A model generated the notes under the pieces. The model searched no databases, was not told where the DNA came from, and saw nothing but the letters and a program-made list of their open reading frames with translations. From Polaromonas sp. (GTDB lineage Bacteria > Pseudomonadota > Gammaproteobacteria > Burkholderiales > Burkholderiaceae_C): 64,000 nucleotides of DNA. The stretch is from assembly GCF_029945685.1 (NCBI RefSeq), contig NZ_JAQSDA010000028.1:186001-250000 (forward strand), given 5' to 3'. This document shows, in pieces, positions 1 through 8,148 of the stretch (position 1 is its first letter; the number at the start of each line of letters is the position of its first letter). The position numbers and the translations under genes are program-made.

Positions 1-5
1 CTCAT
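1..5 (-). CDS. start codon of a gene that continues beyond the left edge
   Basis: On the minus strand an ATG (complement of 3-5) overlaps the TGA stop of the ATPase gene in an ATGA arrangement. This is the usual form of translational coupling between two genes of one operon. Only the first codon and two bases lie in the window, so nothing can be said about the product. The tight coupling suggests that it works together with the ATPase. Confidence 0.4.
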
Positions 6-1894
6 GACGCGGCCCTCACCGACACACGGCGCGACAACCCCAAGCCGCTTTGCTCCACGTCGATGAAGTTGAGCGCGAGCGAACCGTCGTCAGAGCCGGG
101 CTCGTCCTCTTCAAGCAGCATGCGCTCGCGCAGCAGCTCCTCTTTGCGTAGAAGCTTAGCTTTGAATGCGAGCATGTCCTCCAAGCATTCGTTCGAAAAA
201 CTGCCCGGCAGAGCTCCTTCGGCGACCCGGCACAGGAACTCGAAGCGCACGGGCGTCAGAGCAAACGACGCGGGGTGGACTTCGCCTTGGGCAAGCGCGA
301 CATCGATGGTCGGCCTGGCCGTCAGCGGGTCGAGGCGGATGCGCATGCCTTTGCCGCCTTGCCTCTTGGCCGGAGCCTCGGTGTCACAGAGCACGCTCAC
401 TCGAGATTGGGAAAAGCCGCCGGAGCTGGCCACGAACAATTTGTCGTCGTTTTCAATTAGCAGTCCAGTCATCACTCGGTTGAGTCCTTTGACCAGCCGC
501 GCCCTAACGCCATCGGACACCGCTCCGCCACCGGCGAGAAAGTCCACCATCGAGAGATAGTCTCCCGCGAACCTGAAGGCGGTCATGGGCCAGTGGCCGT
601 ATCCAGGCTCGCCATCGGGCACGGTGAAGAAGAACCGGCGCCTCTGCGTCTGGAGGCGCGCGAGGAACTCGGACGCACCGGACTCCAAACGCGCTGACTC
701 CTCGCCCTCCAAATAGCTGTCGAGAGCCGCCAGGTAGCCTGGCGTTGCGCCGTAGACGGGATCGGACCTCATAAGCCTGTCGAACGTCGCTGTGAGCTGG
801 GGATCATCCGCGCCATAGACCATCAGGCCGTCGGCCGCGTTTGTGGTCTCGGAGCCGATCCCAAACGCGGCAAGCGCCCGAAATACCGGCCGGCTCATAG
901 CCCTTCGCAACGGCAAGTTCGCGCCGAACGCGTTGTCGTAGAGGCTCGCATGCTCGATCAGGTTCGCTTTTTGGATTTTGGGCACATCGGAACAGGTCAT
1001 CAACCCTTCCTTGGCATCAGGGTGGCCCAAAACCATGTTCGCAGCCAAAGCGAGCATGTCCCGCACCGGCAAATGCCATCCATTGACGCGGGCGACCTCG
1101 ACAACGTCGCCAAGCCGCTTTGAAAAGCGGCCTTTATCGTTAGCGCCCAGCAAGCGATTGCGATTTTCATAGATTGGGCAGACAGCGCCGCCCTCCTGCT
1201 GCGAGCATCCGCCGCAGTTGCCCCAATCGGGATGGTTCGCCACGGCGGACAGCACTTCGCCCAGGGTTTCCCGATGCGTTGCGCGGGTCAGGTCAAAGAT
1301 AGCCAGGCGGGCCGGTGCCTCGCTAGCTTGAAGAAATGCGTCTTGAATCGGCTTGCGAAGCGGATGGGTCCTGCCCTGCCGGATGCCTAGATCGCGCAGC
1401 CGTTCCAGGATTTGCCCATGATTGGCGGCGACGACTAAGAATTTTGCGTCTTGCGAGCCCAGAACGGATTCCTCCAACAGCGCCAGGGCGGCGTCGCTTT
1501 GCTCCGGTGTCAACTCGCTCAAATCCTTGATGAAGGTGGCGACGCGGCCGTCAGCGAGAGTCACCTCTTTGACTGCGGCAGGACTGGCCCAATCATGGGG
1601 CGAGCCGCCGAGCTCTGTCCACAGGCTGCGGCAATGGTAAGTCTTACCATCCCCGGCGGTGCCGGCGATGAGGATGGAGCCACGGTCGTCAGAGGCGAGG
1701 CGCCTCTTGATCTTTTCAAGTTCCGGGCTAGAAAGCGTGATGGGCGCGACCTTGGCTTTGCCCAGCGCGCCGGTGACGTATTCGTCGAACAAAGTCGTGT
1801 TGTTCGGAGTGGGGCCATACGAGCGCAGGAATTTGATCCATGCGTTGGACGGCCCAGGGCTCGAAGCTTGGACTTCGCCCGGTGTTTTGATCAT
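2..1894 (-). CDS. P-loop ATPase with a Cys cluster, probably part of a defence or island system
   Basis: Predicted soluble protein of 630 residues. A Walker A motif GTAGDGKT lies at residues 78-85, a Walker-B-like hydrophobic strand ending in Asp near residue 124 (FIKDLSEL), and a sensor-1-like strand ending in Asn near 158 (FLVVAAN). A Cys cluster CGGC...CP at residues 227-240 could bind a metal. ATP hydrolysis is therefore likely, but substrate and partner are unknown. The combination of an N-terminal P-loop with a downstream Cys cluster followed by CPI and an Asn/Arg-rich helix recalls DptF-type ATPases of phosphorothioation-dependent restriction. That is memory-based and uncertain. I chose the ATG at 1894 because GGAGAG lies seven bases upstream. 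In-frame ATGs at 1909 and 2032 lack a good ribosome binding site. The stop overlaps the start of the next gene by ATGA. Confidence 0.75.
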   Translation of the reverse strand: MIKTPGEVQASSPGPSNAWIKFLRSYGPTPNNTTLFDEYVTGALGKAKVAPITLSSPELEKIKRRLASDDRGSILIAGTAGDGKTYHCRSLWTELGGSPHDWASPAAVKEVTLADGRVATFIKDLSELTPEQSDAALALLEESVLGSQDAKFLVVAANHGQILERLRDLGIRQGRTHPLRKPIQDAFLQASEAPARLAIFDLTRATHRETLGEVLSAVANHPDWGNCGGCSQQEGGAVCPIYENRNRLLGANDKGRFSKRLGDVVEVARVNGWHLPVRDMLALAANMVLGHPDAKEGLMTCSDVPKIQKANLIEHASLYDNAFGANLPLRRAMSRPVFRALAAFGIGSETTNAADGLMVYGADDPQLTATFDRLMRSDPVYGATPGYLAALDSYLEGEESARLESGASEFLARLQTQRRRFFFTVPDGEPGYGHWPMTAFRFAGDYLSMVDFLAGGGAVSDGVRARLVKGLNRVMTGLLIENDDKLFVASSGGFSQSRVSVLCDTEAPAKRQGGKGMRIRLDPLTARPTIDVALAQGEVHPASFALTPVRFEFLCRVAEGALPGSFSNECLEDMLAFKAKLLRKEELLRERMLLEEDEPGSDDGSLALNFIDVEQSGLGLSRRVSVRAAS

Positions 1895-2157
1895 TAGCTT
1901 GCTCTCCATTCCAAGCTGGCGCAAAGTGCAGCTTAGCCTTCCTCTTGAGCCTCTCGGCCCTTTCATTCTGCGTTTACCACCATTATTGCTCGCAATGCCC
2001 CACGGATACGCAGATGAGTAGGAATGAGCCATGACCGAGATGACTCACCTGTCTCTAGTATTCTCCAGAGCTTCACCAATTCTGTAATGCTGTGCCTAGG
2101 TATTCACATGCCCTGGCTCTCAACAGTTGCGCAGTTAGGGACTAACCCGTATACCCC

Positions 2158-2955
2158 ATGCCCAAATTCACTGGACTGCGATTTTTCCCCGACAGCACTA
2201 AAGTAATATTTCTCGACTTGGAATATTACGTCCCACCAAGCGACAGGGCGAGGAAGACACCGACAGGCATGCTGTTCTCACCGTTCCGGCCGGGACACCT
2301 GGTACTGGGCGGTACGTTCATGACCTATTTCCCCATGCATGATCGCTTCATACCGCCAGTCTCGATCTGGTCATGGAAAGAAGGCTCGGAAAAGGCTGCG
2401 CTTGCCAAAATCTTCGCCTTGCTTCAGAAAGAATGGCACGTTGTGGAATCTAAAGAGGGTCTCGGCTCCTTGATGCTGTCCGGAATTGGAATCTCGCACA
2501 GCGACGTACCGACCTTGATTTCCAAGCTGGTGATAAATCAGGTGGCCGACCCGGTTCGCATCACGGACGTGATGTGTGGCTTCCGGCAAATCGACCTGAC
2601 GACGGCGACCTACTGCCAGTTCGCCTTCAACAACAGCTACTTCGCTTATCCCAAGACCAAATCGCAGCTTTATCAAAAATACCTTGATGGGAAAAGCCTG
2701 GAATCTGGCAAGTCGGTTTGGGAGCTTTACGAAGCCAAGAATTTCAGAGCTATAGAGGACCGATGCATAGAAGAAGTGACTGATGCACTAGCCATCTATC
2801 GGGCAATGTTTACGCTGAAGAAGAAGACAGACTCTGCACTGGATAAGCTCAAAGGGTTTCAAAAAAATCACCCTGAACTTTTTGGCACTCCCCGCGCGCT
2901 ACCAGAAGCCGCGAAGCACAGTAACGGCGTGGACGATACAGCGTCCCGGTCCTGA
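2158..2955 (+). CDS. predicted DEDD-family 3'-5' exonuclease (RNase H fold)
   Basis: Protein of 265 residues, divergent from the ATPase gene. The N-terminus has a beta strand ending in D-x-E (VIFLDLEYY, Asp20 and Glu22), the typical first exonuclease motif of DEDD nucleases. A second motif is plausible at SHSDVPTL (Asp116). The C-terminal helix with IEDRCIEEVTDAL (residues 199-211) could supply the third set of acidic residues. The tail after residue 230 is charged and probably disordered. An in-frame stop at 2143 leaves ATG 2158 as the only upstream ATG. It has no strong Shine-Dalgarno sequence. The family is inferred from motifs only. A nuclease next to a coupled ATPase fits a defence island, which is inference. 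Confidence 0.6.
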   Translation: MPKFTGLRFFPDSTKVIFLDLEYYVPPSDRARKTPTGMLFSPFRPGHLVLGGTFMTYFPMHDRFIPPVSIWSWKEGSEKAALAKIFALLQKEWHVVESKEGLGSLMLSGIGISHSDVPTLISKLVINQVADPVRITDVMCGFRQIDLTTATYCQFAFNNSYFAYPKTKSQLYQKYLDGKSLESGKSVWELYEAKNFRAIEDRCIEEVTDALAIYRAMFTLKKKTDSALDKLKGFQKNHPELFGTPRALPEAAKHSNGVDDTASRS

Positions 2956-3166
2956 GCCTCTGGACGAGCGCCGGATGTTATGGAACTATCCAAGCCCGCT
3001 CACCTCGCCGGATATCACTAATTGCGGCGCAGGGCCTGGGCGACCCGTCTGAGAAAAAACAATGGTGTGAGCATCGGTGGGTACACCTTCCGTTGAATAA
3101 CGGCGTAAATAGATCTAGATCTGCCCCAACCGGATAGCTTGATGGTAGAAAGGTTGGTAGAAGAAA

Positions 3167-3189
3167 TGAAAAAGCGCCCCGGAGGGCGC
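3167..3189 (-). terminator. rho-independent terminator
   Basis: A six-base-pair stem GCGCCC/GGGCGC with a four-base loop is followed on the minus strand by TTTTTCATTT. It lies just beyond the 3' end of the tRNA-Ser-like segment, as expected for a transcript read from right to left. It would also stop readthrough from tRNA-Arg towards the island. Confidence 0.65.
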
Positions 3190-3205
3190 ATGTTCATTAG
3201 CTTAC

Positions 3206-3231
3206 TGGCGGAGAGGGTGGGAGCCGAATCC
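3206..3231 (-). other. tRNA-Ser 3'-end-like fragment, possible attachment-site scar
   Basis: Read on the minus strand the segment resembles a T-arm, acceptor strand and CCA end of a tRNA-Ser: it ends in CCCACCCTCTCCGCCA. The T-loop is imperfect (ATTCGGC rather than TTCGAAT). No 5' half with a matching acceptor strand or anticodon arm is present upstream. Integrases commonly recombine at tRNA 3' ends and leave such partial copies, so this could mark one end of the island on the left. Chance similarity is not excluded. Confidence 0.4.
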
Positions 3232-3361
3232 GGCCAAGCTTCTCCCGCGAGAGCCAACCGTCAAGCGCGTTCGAGGTACGCCCAACCAAGTTTGCTTACA
3301 TGGGCGCTTACATGTGAGGCCCCGAATTTCAGACGGAGAGTCTAAATTGTGGATTTTCTAT

Positions 3362-3437
3362 TGGTGCGGCTGGCGGGGATCGAACCCACGACCCTTGGCT
3401 TCGGAGGCCAATACTCTATCCACTGAGCTACAGCCGC
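3362..3437 (-). tRNA. tRNA-Arg (anticodon CCG)
   Basis: A complete cloverleaf reads on the minus strand. The acceptor strands GCGGCTG and CAGCCGC pair perfectly and are followed by discriminator A and an encoded CCA. The anticodon stem TTGGC/GCCAA encloses the loop CTCCGAA, giving anticodon CCG for Arg codon CGG. The T-arm GTGGGTTCGATCCCC is canonical. The gene is intact, and the accessory island lies on its 3' side, a frequent integration position. Confidence 0.95.
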
Positions 3438-3578
3438 AACGCTGAAAACATGGCCCCTGCCGGCGTTTTGCAACGGGTGGGTGACCGGCAAGTGCAAACG
3501 CCGGGCGAACTGCACTTGAGGAAGAGCACGATTCTATCAGTCGGATAGGGCGCGTCCGGGATTTACAGGGGTGACGGC

Positions 3579-3584
3579 TATAAT
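3579..3584 (+). promoter_or_regulatory. -10 element of the cytochrome c gene
   Basis: A perfect TATAAT lies 58 bases before the cytochrome c start codon. The -35 region at 16-18 bases spacing is poor (around TCCGGG), so the promoter may depend on an activator or be weak. This is a pattern match only. Confidence 0.4.
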
Positions 3585-3642
3585 CAAAGGTTGTCGAATA
3601 TGAGTTGCTTTAGTTACCGATATTTAGTTTTTTGAGGAAGCC

Positions 3643-4521
3643 ATGAGCGCAAACGATCCAACGACGGCCCACGAAGAAGACCACTCAGGCCCCATCAAAA
3701 CCCCCAAGCAGCTCCTGCTTGCCGTCTTTTTCTCCTTTGTCGTCCCGATTTTTGCCATCATCGCGCTGGTGTATTACGTGACATCGGACAACAAGCCTGC
3801 CGCCGGCACCGGAGATCCTGAGAAAGCCGTGGCCCAGCGCATCCAGAAAATCGGCATGGTTGAAATCCGCGATGCCAACCGTCCGCTGAAAGCCGGCAGC
3901 GAAGTGTATGCAGCGCAATGCGCTGCCTGCCACGCCACCGGGGCAGCCGGCTCACCCAAGTTTGGCGACACAGCCGCCTGGACGCCACGGATCAAGACCG
4001 GCTTCGAAGCGCTTTGGAATTCCGCCCTCAAAGGCAAGAACGCCATGGGTCCCCAAGGCGGCGGCGACTTTGACGATGTCGAAATCGGCAGGGCCGTGGT
4101 GCACATGGCCAATGCGGCTGGTGCGAAGTTTGCCGAGCCGCAAAAAGCCGCAGCCCCCGCAGAGGCAGGCGCTGCAGCAGCGCCTGCCGCGCCCGCGGCA
4201 CCTGTAGCGGCTCCCGCGGTGGCGGCTGCGCCCGCAGCGCCCGTGGTGGTGGCTGCCGCCGCACCTGCCGCAGCGTCCAAGGCCGGCGCCGGCGAAGCGC
4301 TGTACAAGCAGGCCTGCATTGCCTGCCATGCTTCAGGCGTTGCCGGTGCTCCCAAGTTCGGCGACAAGGCCGCCTGGGCGCCGCGTATCCAGACCGGTCT
4401 GGACATGCTGACGGCCAGCGTGATCAAGGGCAAAAATGCCATGCCGCCCAAAGGAGGTTCTTCTGCCTCCGACGCAGATATCCGGGCGGCCGTTGAGTAC
4501 ATGGTCAGCGCAGCCAAATAA
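3643..4521 (+). CDS. membrane-anchored diheme cytochrome c (c5 family)
   Basis: Protein of 292 residues that carries electrons at the periplasmic face of the inner membrane. One transmembrane helix spans residues 22-46. Two class I cytochrome c domains follow, with haem sites CAACH (93-97) and CIACH (225-229). They are joined by an Ala/Pro-rich linker of about 45 residues, which is probably flexible. Each domain repeats a KFGDxAAWxPR segment and a GKNAM...G segment containing the likely Met ligand, so the protein arose by internal duplication. The start has GAGGAAG six bases upstream. The gene is monocistronic, with a terminator 20 bases after the stop. Confidence 0.9.
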   Translation: MSANDPTTAHEEDHSGPIKTPKQLLLAVFFSFVVPIFAIIALVYYVTSDNKPAAGTGDPEKAVAQRIQKIGMVEIRDANRPLKAGSEVYAAQCAACHATGAAGSPKFGDTAAWTPRIKTGFEALWNSALKGKNAMGPQGGGDFDDVEIGRAVVHMANAAGAKFAEPQKAAAPAEAGAAAAPAAPAAPVAAPAVAAAPAAPVVVAAAAPAAASKAGAGEALYKQACIACHASGVAGAPKFGDKAAWAPRIQTGLDMLTASVIKGKNAMPPKGGSSASDADIRAAVEYMVSAAK

Positions 4522-4540
4522 GCGACATCAGCCTCTCCCG

Positions 4541-4568
4541 AAAAAGCCGGTCTTTGGCCGGCTTTTTT
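4541..4568 (+). terminator. rho-independent terminator of the cytochrome c gene
   Basis: AAGCCGG and CCGGCTT form a stem around TCTTTGG (or a closely related pairing). The stem is flanked by A-rich and T-rich runs, so it can work in both directions and also serves the converging minus-strand operon. Confidence 0.8.
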
Positions 4569-4572
4569 ATGG

Positions 4573-4626
4573 ACAAAACAGGCTCAAGCCCTTGATCTAC
4601 AAGCGCAGGCAGCTACCAAAACAATA
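4573..4626 (+). repeat. copy of a dispersed ~50-bp intergenic repeat
   Basis: The segment contains AGCCCTTGATCTACAAGCG followed by GCAGCTA, a short A-rich spacer and ATAGCA. The same arrangement (AGCCCTT, then AAGCGC-like, then GCAGCTA-N8-TAGCA) recurs near 23215, 26388, 43650 (inverted) and 50936. The GCTA/TAGC pair can form a small hairpin. Confidence 0.55.
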
Positions 4627-4629
4627 GCA

Positions 4630-5181
4630 TCAAACGATCTGATGGTGATGCGCGGCCGGGCTGCGCACATAACCGAAACGGGACGGCAAGTCGCGGATGA
4701 CCGCCTCCACAGGCACCCACAGGCCCTGCTCGATCGCCTCCGACGCCTGCATCATGTCCTGGGTATGCACCAGGCCAAAACCCAGGTCGGTTTCCAGATA
4801 GAGCCTGCCGTGTTCATCGAGAAAGCAGCGCTGCACGCGCGCGGGCCGGCCGGTGTGTGCCGTCACTGGAAAGTCCGGTGCACTGCCGATACGCCAGACC
4901 AGCGGCGTCGCCTCGAGTTCGACATAAACGCGTTGCGGACCGTTCTGGAAAAACCACTGGCCGGCAGCGTCACCTTCGTAGTTGCGGGCGATGAAGTCGA
5001 TCAGCTTGTCGTGTTTGAGCAGCGAACCCTTGCCCGCCGCCGCTCCGCCGGCAAAAGGGCCTGCCGCCTGGGCCTGGTCATCGCGCATGTACCAGTTGCC
5101 GCGCGCGTCCAGGCCCAGCCAGCCGTAGCAATGCGGAACGTTGGGCCACTTGGCAATGGCCTGGCGAACAATGTCATCCAT
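4630..5181 (-). CDS. conserved hypothetical protein of a Burkholderiales family
   Basis: Soluble-looking protein of 183 residues without signal peptide or membrane segment. I recognise the general style of a conserved Burkholderiales hypothetical protein (MDDIVRQAIAKWPNVP... with GWLGLDARGNWYMRDD) but know no function for it. The ATG at 5181 was chosen because it directly follows the stop of the hydrolase gene five bases upstream. The longer upstream frame overlaps that gene. It is the last gene of a four-gene minus-strand operon. Confidence 0.75.
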   Translation of the reverse strand: MDDIVRQAIAKWPNVPHCYGWLGLDARGNWYMRDDQAQAAGPFAGGAAAGKGSLLKHDKLIDFIARNYEGDAAGQWFFQNGPQRVYVELEATPLVWRIGSAPDFPVTAHTGRPARVQRCFLDEHGRLYLETDLGFGLVHTQDMMQASEAIEQGLWVPVEAVIRDLPSRFGYVRSPAAHHHQIV

Positions 5182-5186
5182 GCGGC

Positions 5187-6191
5187 CTATTTTGCCCCGC
5201 TTGCCGTTGCGCCGAGCTGCGCCGCGAAAAAACCGCACACCGCCTCGGGCATGGCGCGCACATGGCCCGGAAACGGCGCGGACGGGAAACCGACGTGGCC
5301 GCCCTCGCGCGGCTGCCACAGGGTCACCGCCGCGCTCACGTCGCCGGCCTGCGGCAGGCTGGCCGCCGGGATGAAGGGATCGTTGAGGGCATTGAGCGCC
5401 AGCGCCGCAACCGCGATGCGCCGCATGTGCGGTTTGGCCGAGGCGCGCGCCCAGTAGTCTTCGGTGTTCCTGAACCCGTGCAGCGGTGCCGTGACGATAT
5501 TGTCGAAGGCATACAGGTCACGCGCCGCCAGCAGGGCTTCGGCACTGAAAAGGCCCGGGTGCTGCTCCAGCTTCTTCAGCGCCTTGGGCACCATGGAGTT
5601 CAGGAACATGCGGGTGTAGACCAGGCGGTTGAAACCCCGGCCGATCGCATGGCCGCTGGCCGCCAGGTCCAGTGGGGAGCAGACCGAGGCGACGGCGTCC
5701 ACCACAGTGCCCGCCGAAGTTTCCATTTCGGCCGCCCAGCGCATCAGGGCATTGCCACCCAGCGAAATACCGACGGCAAACAGCGGACCGGCGTGGCCGG
5801 CCCGAAAGCGCCGCAGGATCCAGTCAATCTCCTCGAAGTCACCCGAGTGGTAGGCGCGCGGCGCGCGATTGAGCTCGCCCGAGCAGCCGCGAAAATGCGG
5901 CACGGCGCAGGCCCAGCCGCGCACGCGGGCGACATCGGCAAACGCCTCCGCATAGTGACTGGCAGAAGACCCTTCCAGGCCGTGAAAGATCACCAGCAGG
6001 GGTTCCTGCCCTGCCCCGGCGCCCGCGCTGGCATGGCGTGCGAAGTCCACATCGACAAAATCGTCATCCGGCGTGGTCCAGCGCTCCCGGCGAAAGCTCG
6101 GTGCCTCGGCCAGATAGCGCTGCGAACGCAACGCGGCATAAATGGTCTGCAGGTTGCCGCCGGGCAGCCACCACGGTGCGTCGTAAAACAT
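5187..6191 (-). CDS. yheT: alpha/beta hydrolase, YheT family
   Basis: Protein of 334 residues of the alpha/beta hydrolase fold, COG0429/YheT-type. The N-terminus MFYDAPWWLPGGNLQTIYAA carries the family hallmark (W-L-x-G-x-H/N-L-Q-T). The oxyanion strand FHGLEGSS and nucleophile elbow GISLGGN are intact, and a DPF motif with a following Asp region and a C-terminal GGHVGF His supply the rest of the triad. Substrate is unknown; the family is annotated as carboxylesterase-like. It sits twelve bases after the NTF2-like gene and five bases before the hypothetical gene, so it is co-transcribed with them. Confidence 0.88.
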   Translation of the reverse strand: MFYDAPWWLPGGNLQTIYAALRSQRYLAEAPSFRRERWTTPDDDFVDVDFARHASAGAGAGQEPLLVIFHGLEGSSASHYAEAFADVARVRGWACAVPHFRGCSGELNRAPRAYHSGDFEEIDWILRRFRAGHAGPLFAVGISLGGNALMRWAAEMETSAGTVVDAVASVCSPLDLAASGHAIGRGFNRLVYTRMFLNSMVPKALKKLEQHPGLFSAEALLAARDLYAFDNIVTAPLHGFRNTEDYWARASAKPHMRRIAVAALALNALNDPFIPAASLPQAGDVSAAVTLWQPREGGHVGFPSAPFPGHVRAMPEAVCGFFAAQLGATASGAK

Positions 6192-6203
6192 CGTTCCCCG
6201 CCC

Positions 6204-6650
6204 TCAGTGCAACACTTGCGGGCTGTCCGAGACTTCCTGCATCTCGCGGGGCGTGCCGGGGCTGGCATGGTGTGCCACCAGACGCCAGCCCTGGGCCGTC
6301 TTGTGGTAAACGTTGGTCGCGATCACGTAGGCATGGCGCGGCCCTTCCTCGGTCATGACCTCGATGCGTTCAAGCACGCTGTGCACGCTGGCGCCCATGG
6401 CTTCGATCTTGCGGACTTTTTCGGGATGCGCCCGAATGCTGCCGTTGGCAAACATGGCGTCAAAGGCAGCGCGTATCGCACCCGCGCCCACGTGACGGGG
6501 CCCGCCGGGGTGGACACAGACAATGTCGTCTTCGTCAGCCCAGCAGGCCATCAGCCGGTCGATGTCACCGCCTTGCAGCGCCTCGTAAAAGGCCGTTTCG
6601 ATGTCATCGGCGTTGCCGGTGCTGGCGGGGGAGACTTTGGGTTTTCGCAT
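6204..6650 (-). CDS. NTF2-like (SnoaL/DUF4440-type) protein
   Basis: Protein of 148 residues with the compact NTF2-like cone fold predicted from its pattern: an N-terminal helix (DDIETAFYEALQGGDIDRLMACWADEDDIVCVHPGG), a strand block, and a C-terminal pair ending in YHKTAQGWRLVAHHASP. Such proteins bind small hydrophobic ligands or act as isomerases or subunits; no substrate can be deduced. Its place between a Rossmann-fold protein and a hydrolase suggests a shared pathway, which is inference. Confidence 0.8.
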   Translation of the reverse strand: MRKPKVSPASTGNADDIETAFYEALQGGDIDRLMACWADEDDIVCVHPGGPRHVGAGAIRAAFDAMFANGSIRAHPEKVRKIEAMGASVHSVLERIEVMTEEGPRHAYVIATNVYHKTAQGWRLVAHHASPGTPREMQEVSDSPQVLH

Positions 6651-6674
6651 GGATGGCTATCAGGGTGTGCGTGT

Positions 6675-7484
6675 TCAGTGCGCCAGGGCGTCTTGCCCTG
6701 TATTAAGCCACGCCTGCACGACATCCTGCATGTGGGGCGCCTGCACGGCCTGCCACAACAGTTCAGGCGTCACCACGTGGATGCCCGCGGGCAACACGCG
6801 CAGGACCAGATCCAGAAATTCGGCCAGCCTGACGGGCCGCACAGGCTGCGCTGCGGCCGGGATCATGTACCTGAAGGTGGACAGCATCCAGACGGCGAGC
6901 TTTTCCGGCAGACTGCCGCCCCGCGGCGCCTGCTGCTTCTGTGCAGAACGCACGAGCAGCACCCGCTCGAACCCCAGCGCAGCCACCTGCTGCTCGTCGA
7001 GGCTGGCTAGGCCGTGGCGCAGCGCCTGCGGCAACCGGCCCGGCGCGTGGGGGAGCACCAGCACCAGGGTCTGGACGCCACACCGCCTGAACCACTGCGC
7101 CAGCGCCGGCAGCTGCGCCGGTTGCGGCGTCCAGAGCGCGCGCTCGCGGTCGTGGTACAGCCGTGGCGGCTCGAACATCACCACCCCGGTCTGCACCGGC
7201 AGCGGTCGCACCGGCCAGGCAGCGATGTCATCACCGCGCACCGCCGCGATCGTGACCTGCGCCAGCCCGGTACTCATCGGCTCGTGCGCCAGCACGTACG
7301 TGTGCGCAAAGCCGCCGCTACCGGCCAGCCGGCGCAGGACCTCGCTGCCCAGCGCACCCGTCGCGCCGGCCACGATCAGGCCGGGCCGGGCCAAGGCCGC
7401 AGCGGAAGCCGGCCGCAAAGAGGCCTGCAACACCTGTTGCGGATCAAGGGCCTGGAGGGAGTAGACGAGAGGGCGTGGCGACAT
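6675..7484 (-). CDS. NAD(P)-binding Rossmann-fold protein (atypical SDR)
   Basis: Protein of 269 residues with a nucleotide-binding motif GATGALGSEVLRRL about 40 residues from the start, typical of atypical short-chain dehydrogenases such as NmrA or YwnB relatives. A recognisable YxxxK catalytic pair is not obvious, so it may bind rather than reduce. The ATG at 7484 starts MSPRPLVYSL and leaves 43 bases to the divergent lemA start. The longer open frame would run into that promoter region. It is the first gene of the four-gene minus operon. Confidence 0.75.
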   Translation of the reverse strand: MSPRPLVYSLQALDPQQVLQASLRPASAAALARPGLIVAGATGALGSEVLRRLAGSGGFAHTYVLAHEPMSTGLAQVTIAAVRGDDIAAWPVRPLPVQTGVVMFEPPRLYHDRERALWTPQPAQLPALAQWFRRCGVQTLVLVLPHAPGRLPQALRHGLASLDEQQVAALGFERVLLVRSAQKQQAPRGGSLPEKLAVWMLSTFRYMIPAAAQPVRPVRLAEFLDLVLRVLPAGIHVVTPELLWQAVQAPHMQDVVQAWLNTGQDALAH

Positions 7485-7527
7485 TCGACTATGGTAGTGT
7501 TGCAGCTTGCACATTTGGAGGCTTGCC

Positions 7528-8136
7528 ATGAAATCACACTTTTTCAGCCGGGGCCTTGCCGGCCTCTTCACCGTTGTGGCCCTGCTTCTGTCAGGCTGTG
7601 GCTACAACGATTTCCAGCGACTTGACGAGCAGACCAAGTCGGCCTGGTCGGAAGTTCTCAACCAGTACCAGCGCCGCGCCGACCTGGTGCCCAACATCGT
7701 TGCCACCGTCAAGGGTGAGGCCAATTTCGAGCAGGAAACCCTGACCAAGGTCGTGGAAGCCCGGGCCAAGGCAACCTCCATGCAGGTGACGCCGGAAACC
7801 CTGAACAACCCTGAGGCCTTTGCAAAATTCCAGGCGGCCCAGGGCGAGCTCAGTTCTGCCCTGTCACGCCTGCTGGTGGTGACGGAAAACTACCCCAACC
7901 TCAAGGCCAACCAGGGATTCCAGGACCTGCGCGTTCAACTGGAAGGGACCGAAAACCGCATCACCGTGGCGCGCAACCGCTACATCCAGGCGGTGCAGGC
8001 CTACAACGTGCTGGCACGCAGCTTTCCGAACAACCTGACGGCCATGGTGTTCGGCTACACCGTCAAACCCAGCTTCAGCGTGCAGAACGAGGCACAGATC
8101 TCGACGCCGCCGACCGTGGACTTCAACAAGAAATAA
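7528..8136 (+). CDS. lemA: LemA family lipoprotein
   Basis: Protein of 202 residues. The N-terminal signal ends in a lipobox LLLSGC, so the mature protein is probably lipid-anchored. The rest is the helical LemA domain with the hallmark LVPNIVATVKG near residue 60 and many charged helices. GGAGG seven bases before the ATG supports the start. The function of LemA is not well defined. It is commonly encoded with TPM-domain proteins, as here, where two such genes follow within 12 bases and by overlap. Confidence 0.92.
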   Translation: MKSHFFSRGLAGLFTVVALLLSGCGYNDFQRLDEQTKSAWSEVLNQYQRRADLVPNIVATVKGEANFEQETLTKVVEARAKATSMQVTPETLNNPEAFAKFQAAQGELSSALSRLLVVTENYPNLKANQGFQDLRVQLEGTENRITVARNRYIQAVQAYNVLARSFPNNLTAMVFGYTVKPSFSVQNEAQISTPPTVDFNKK

Positions 8137-8148
8137 GCGAGCAGCGTC

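Larger units (their letters stand above)
2956..3361. other. non-coding island boundary region
   Basis: About 400 bases between the exonuclease gene and tRNA-Arg without a convincing gene. It holds a minus-strand terminator (3167-3189), a tRNA-Ser-3'-end-like segment (3206-3231) and, near 3295-3315, two copies of GCTTACATG in direct orientation. Short open frames here have no ribosome binding site and no recognisable content. The composition is visibly more AT-rich than the core genes to the right. It reads as the edge of an integrated element. Confidence 0.5.

Noticed and set aside
3139-3345. Frame of 68 codons across the tRNA-Ser-like segment
   Set aside because: Its content derives from the terminator and the tRNA-like fragment, as in spurious tRNA-antisense proteins. 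No ribosome binding site was seen.
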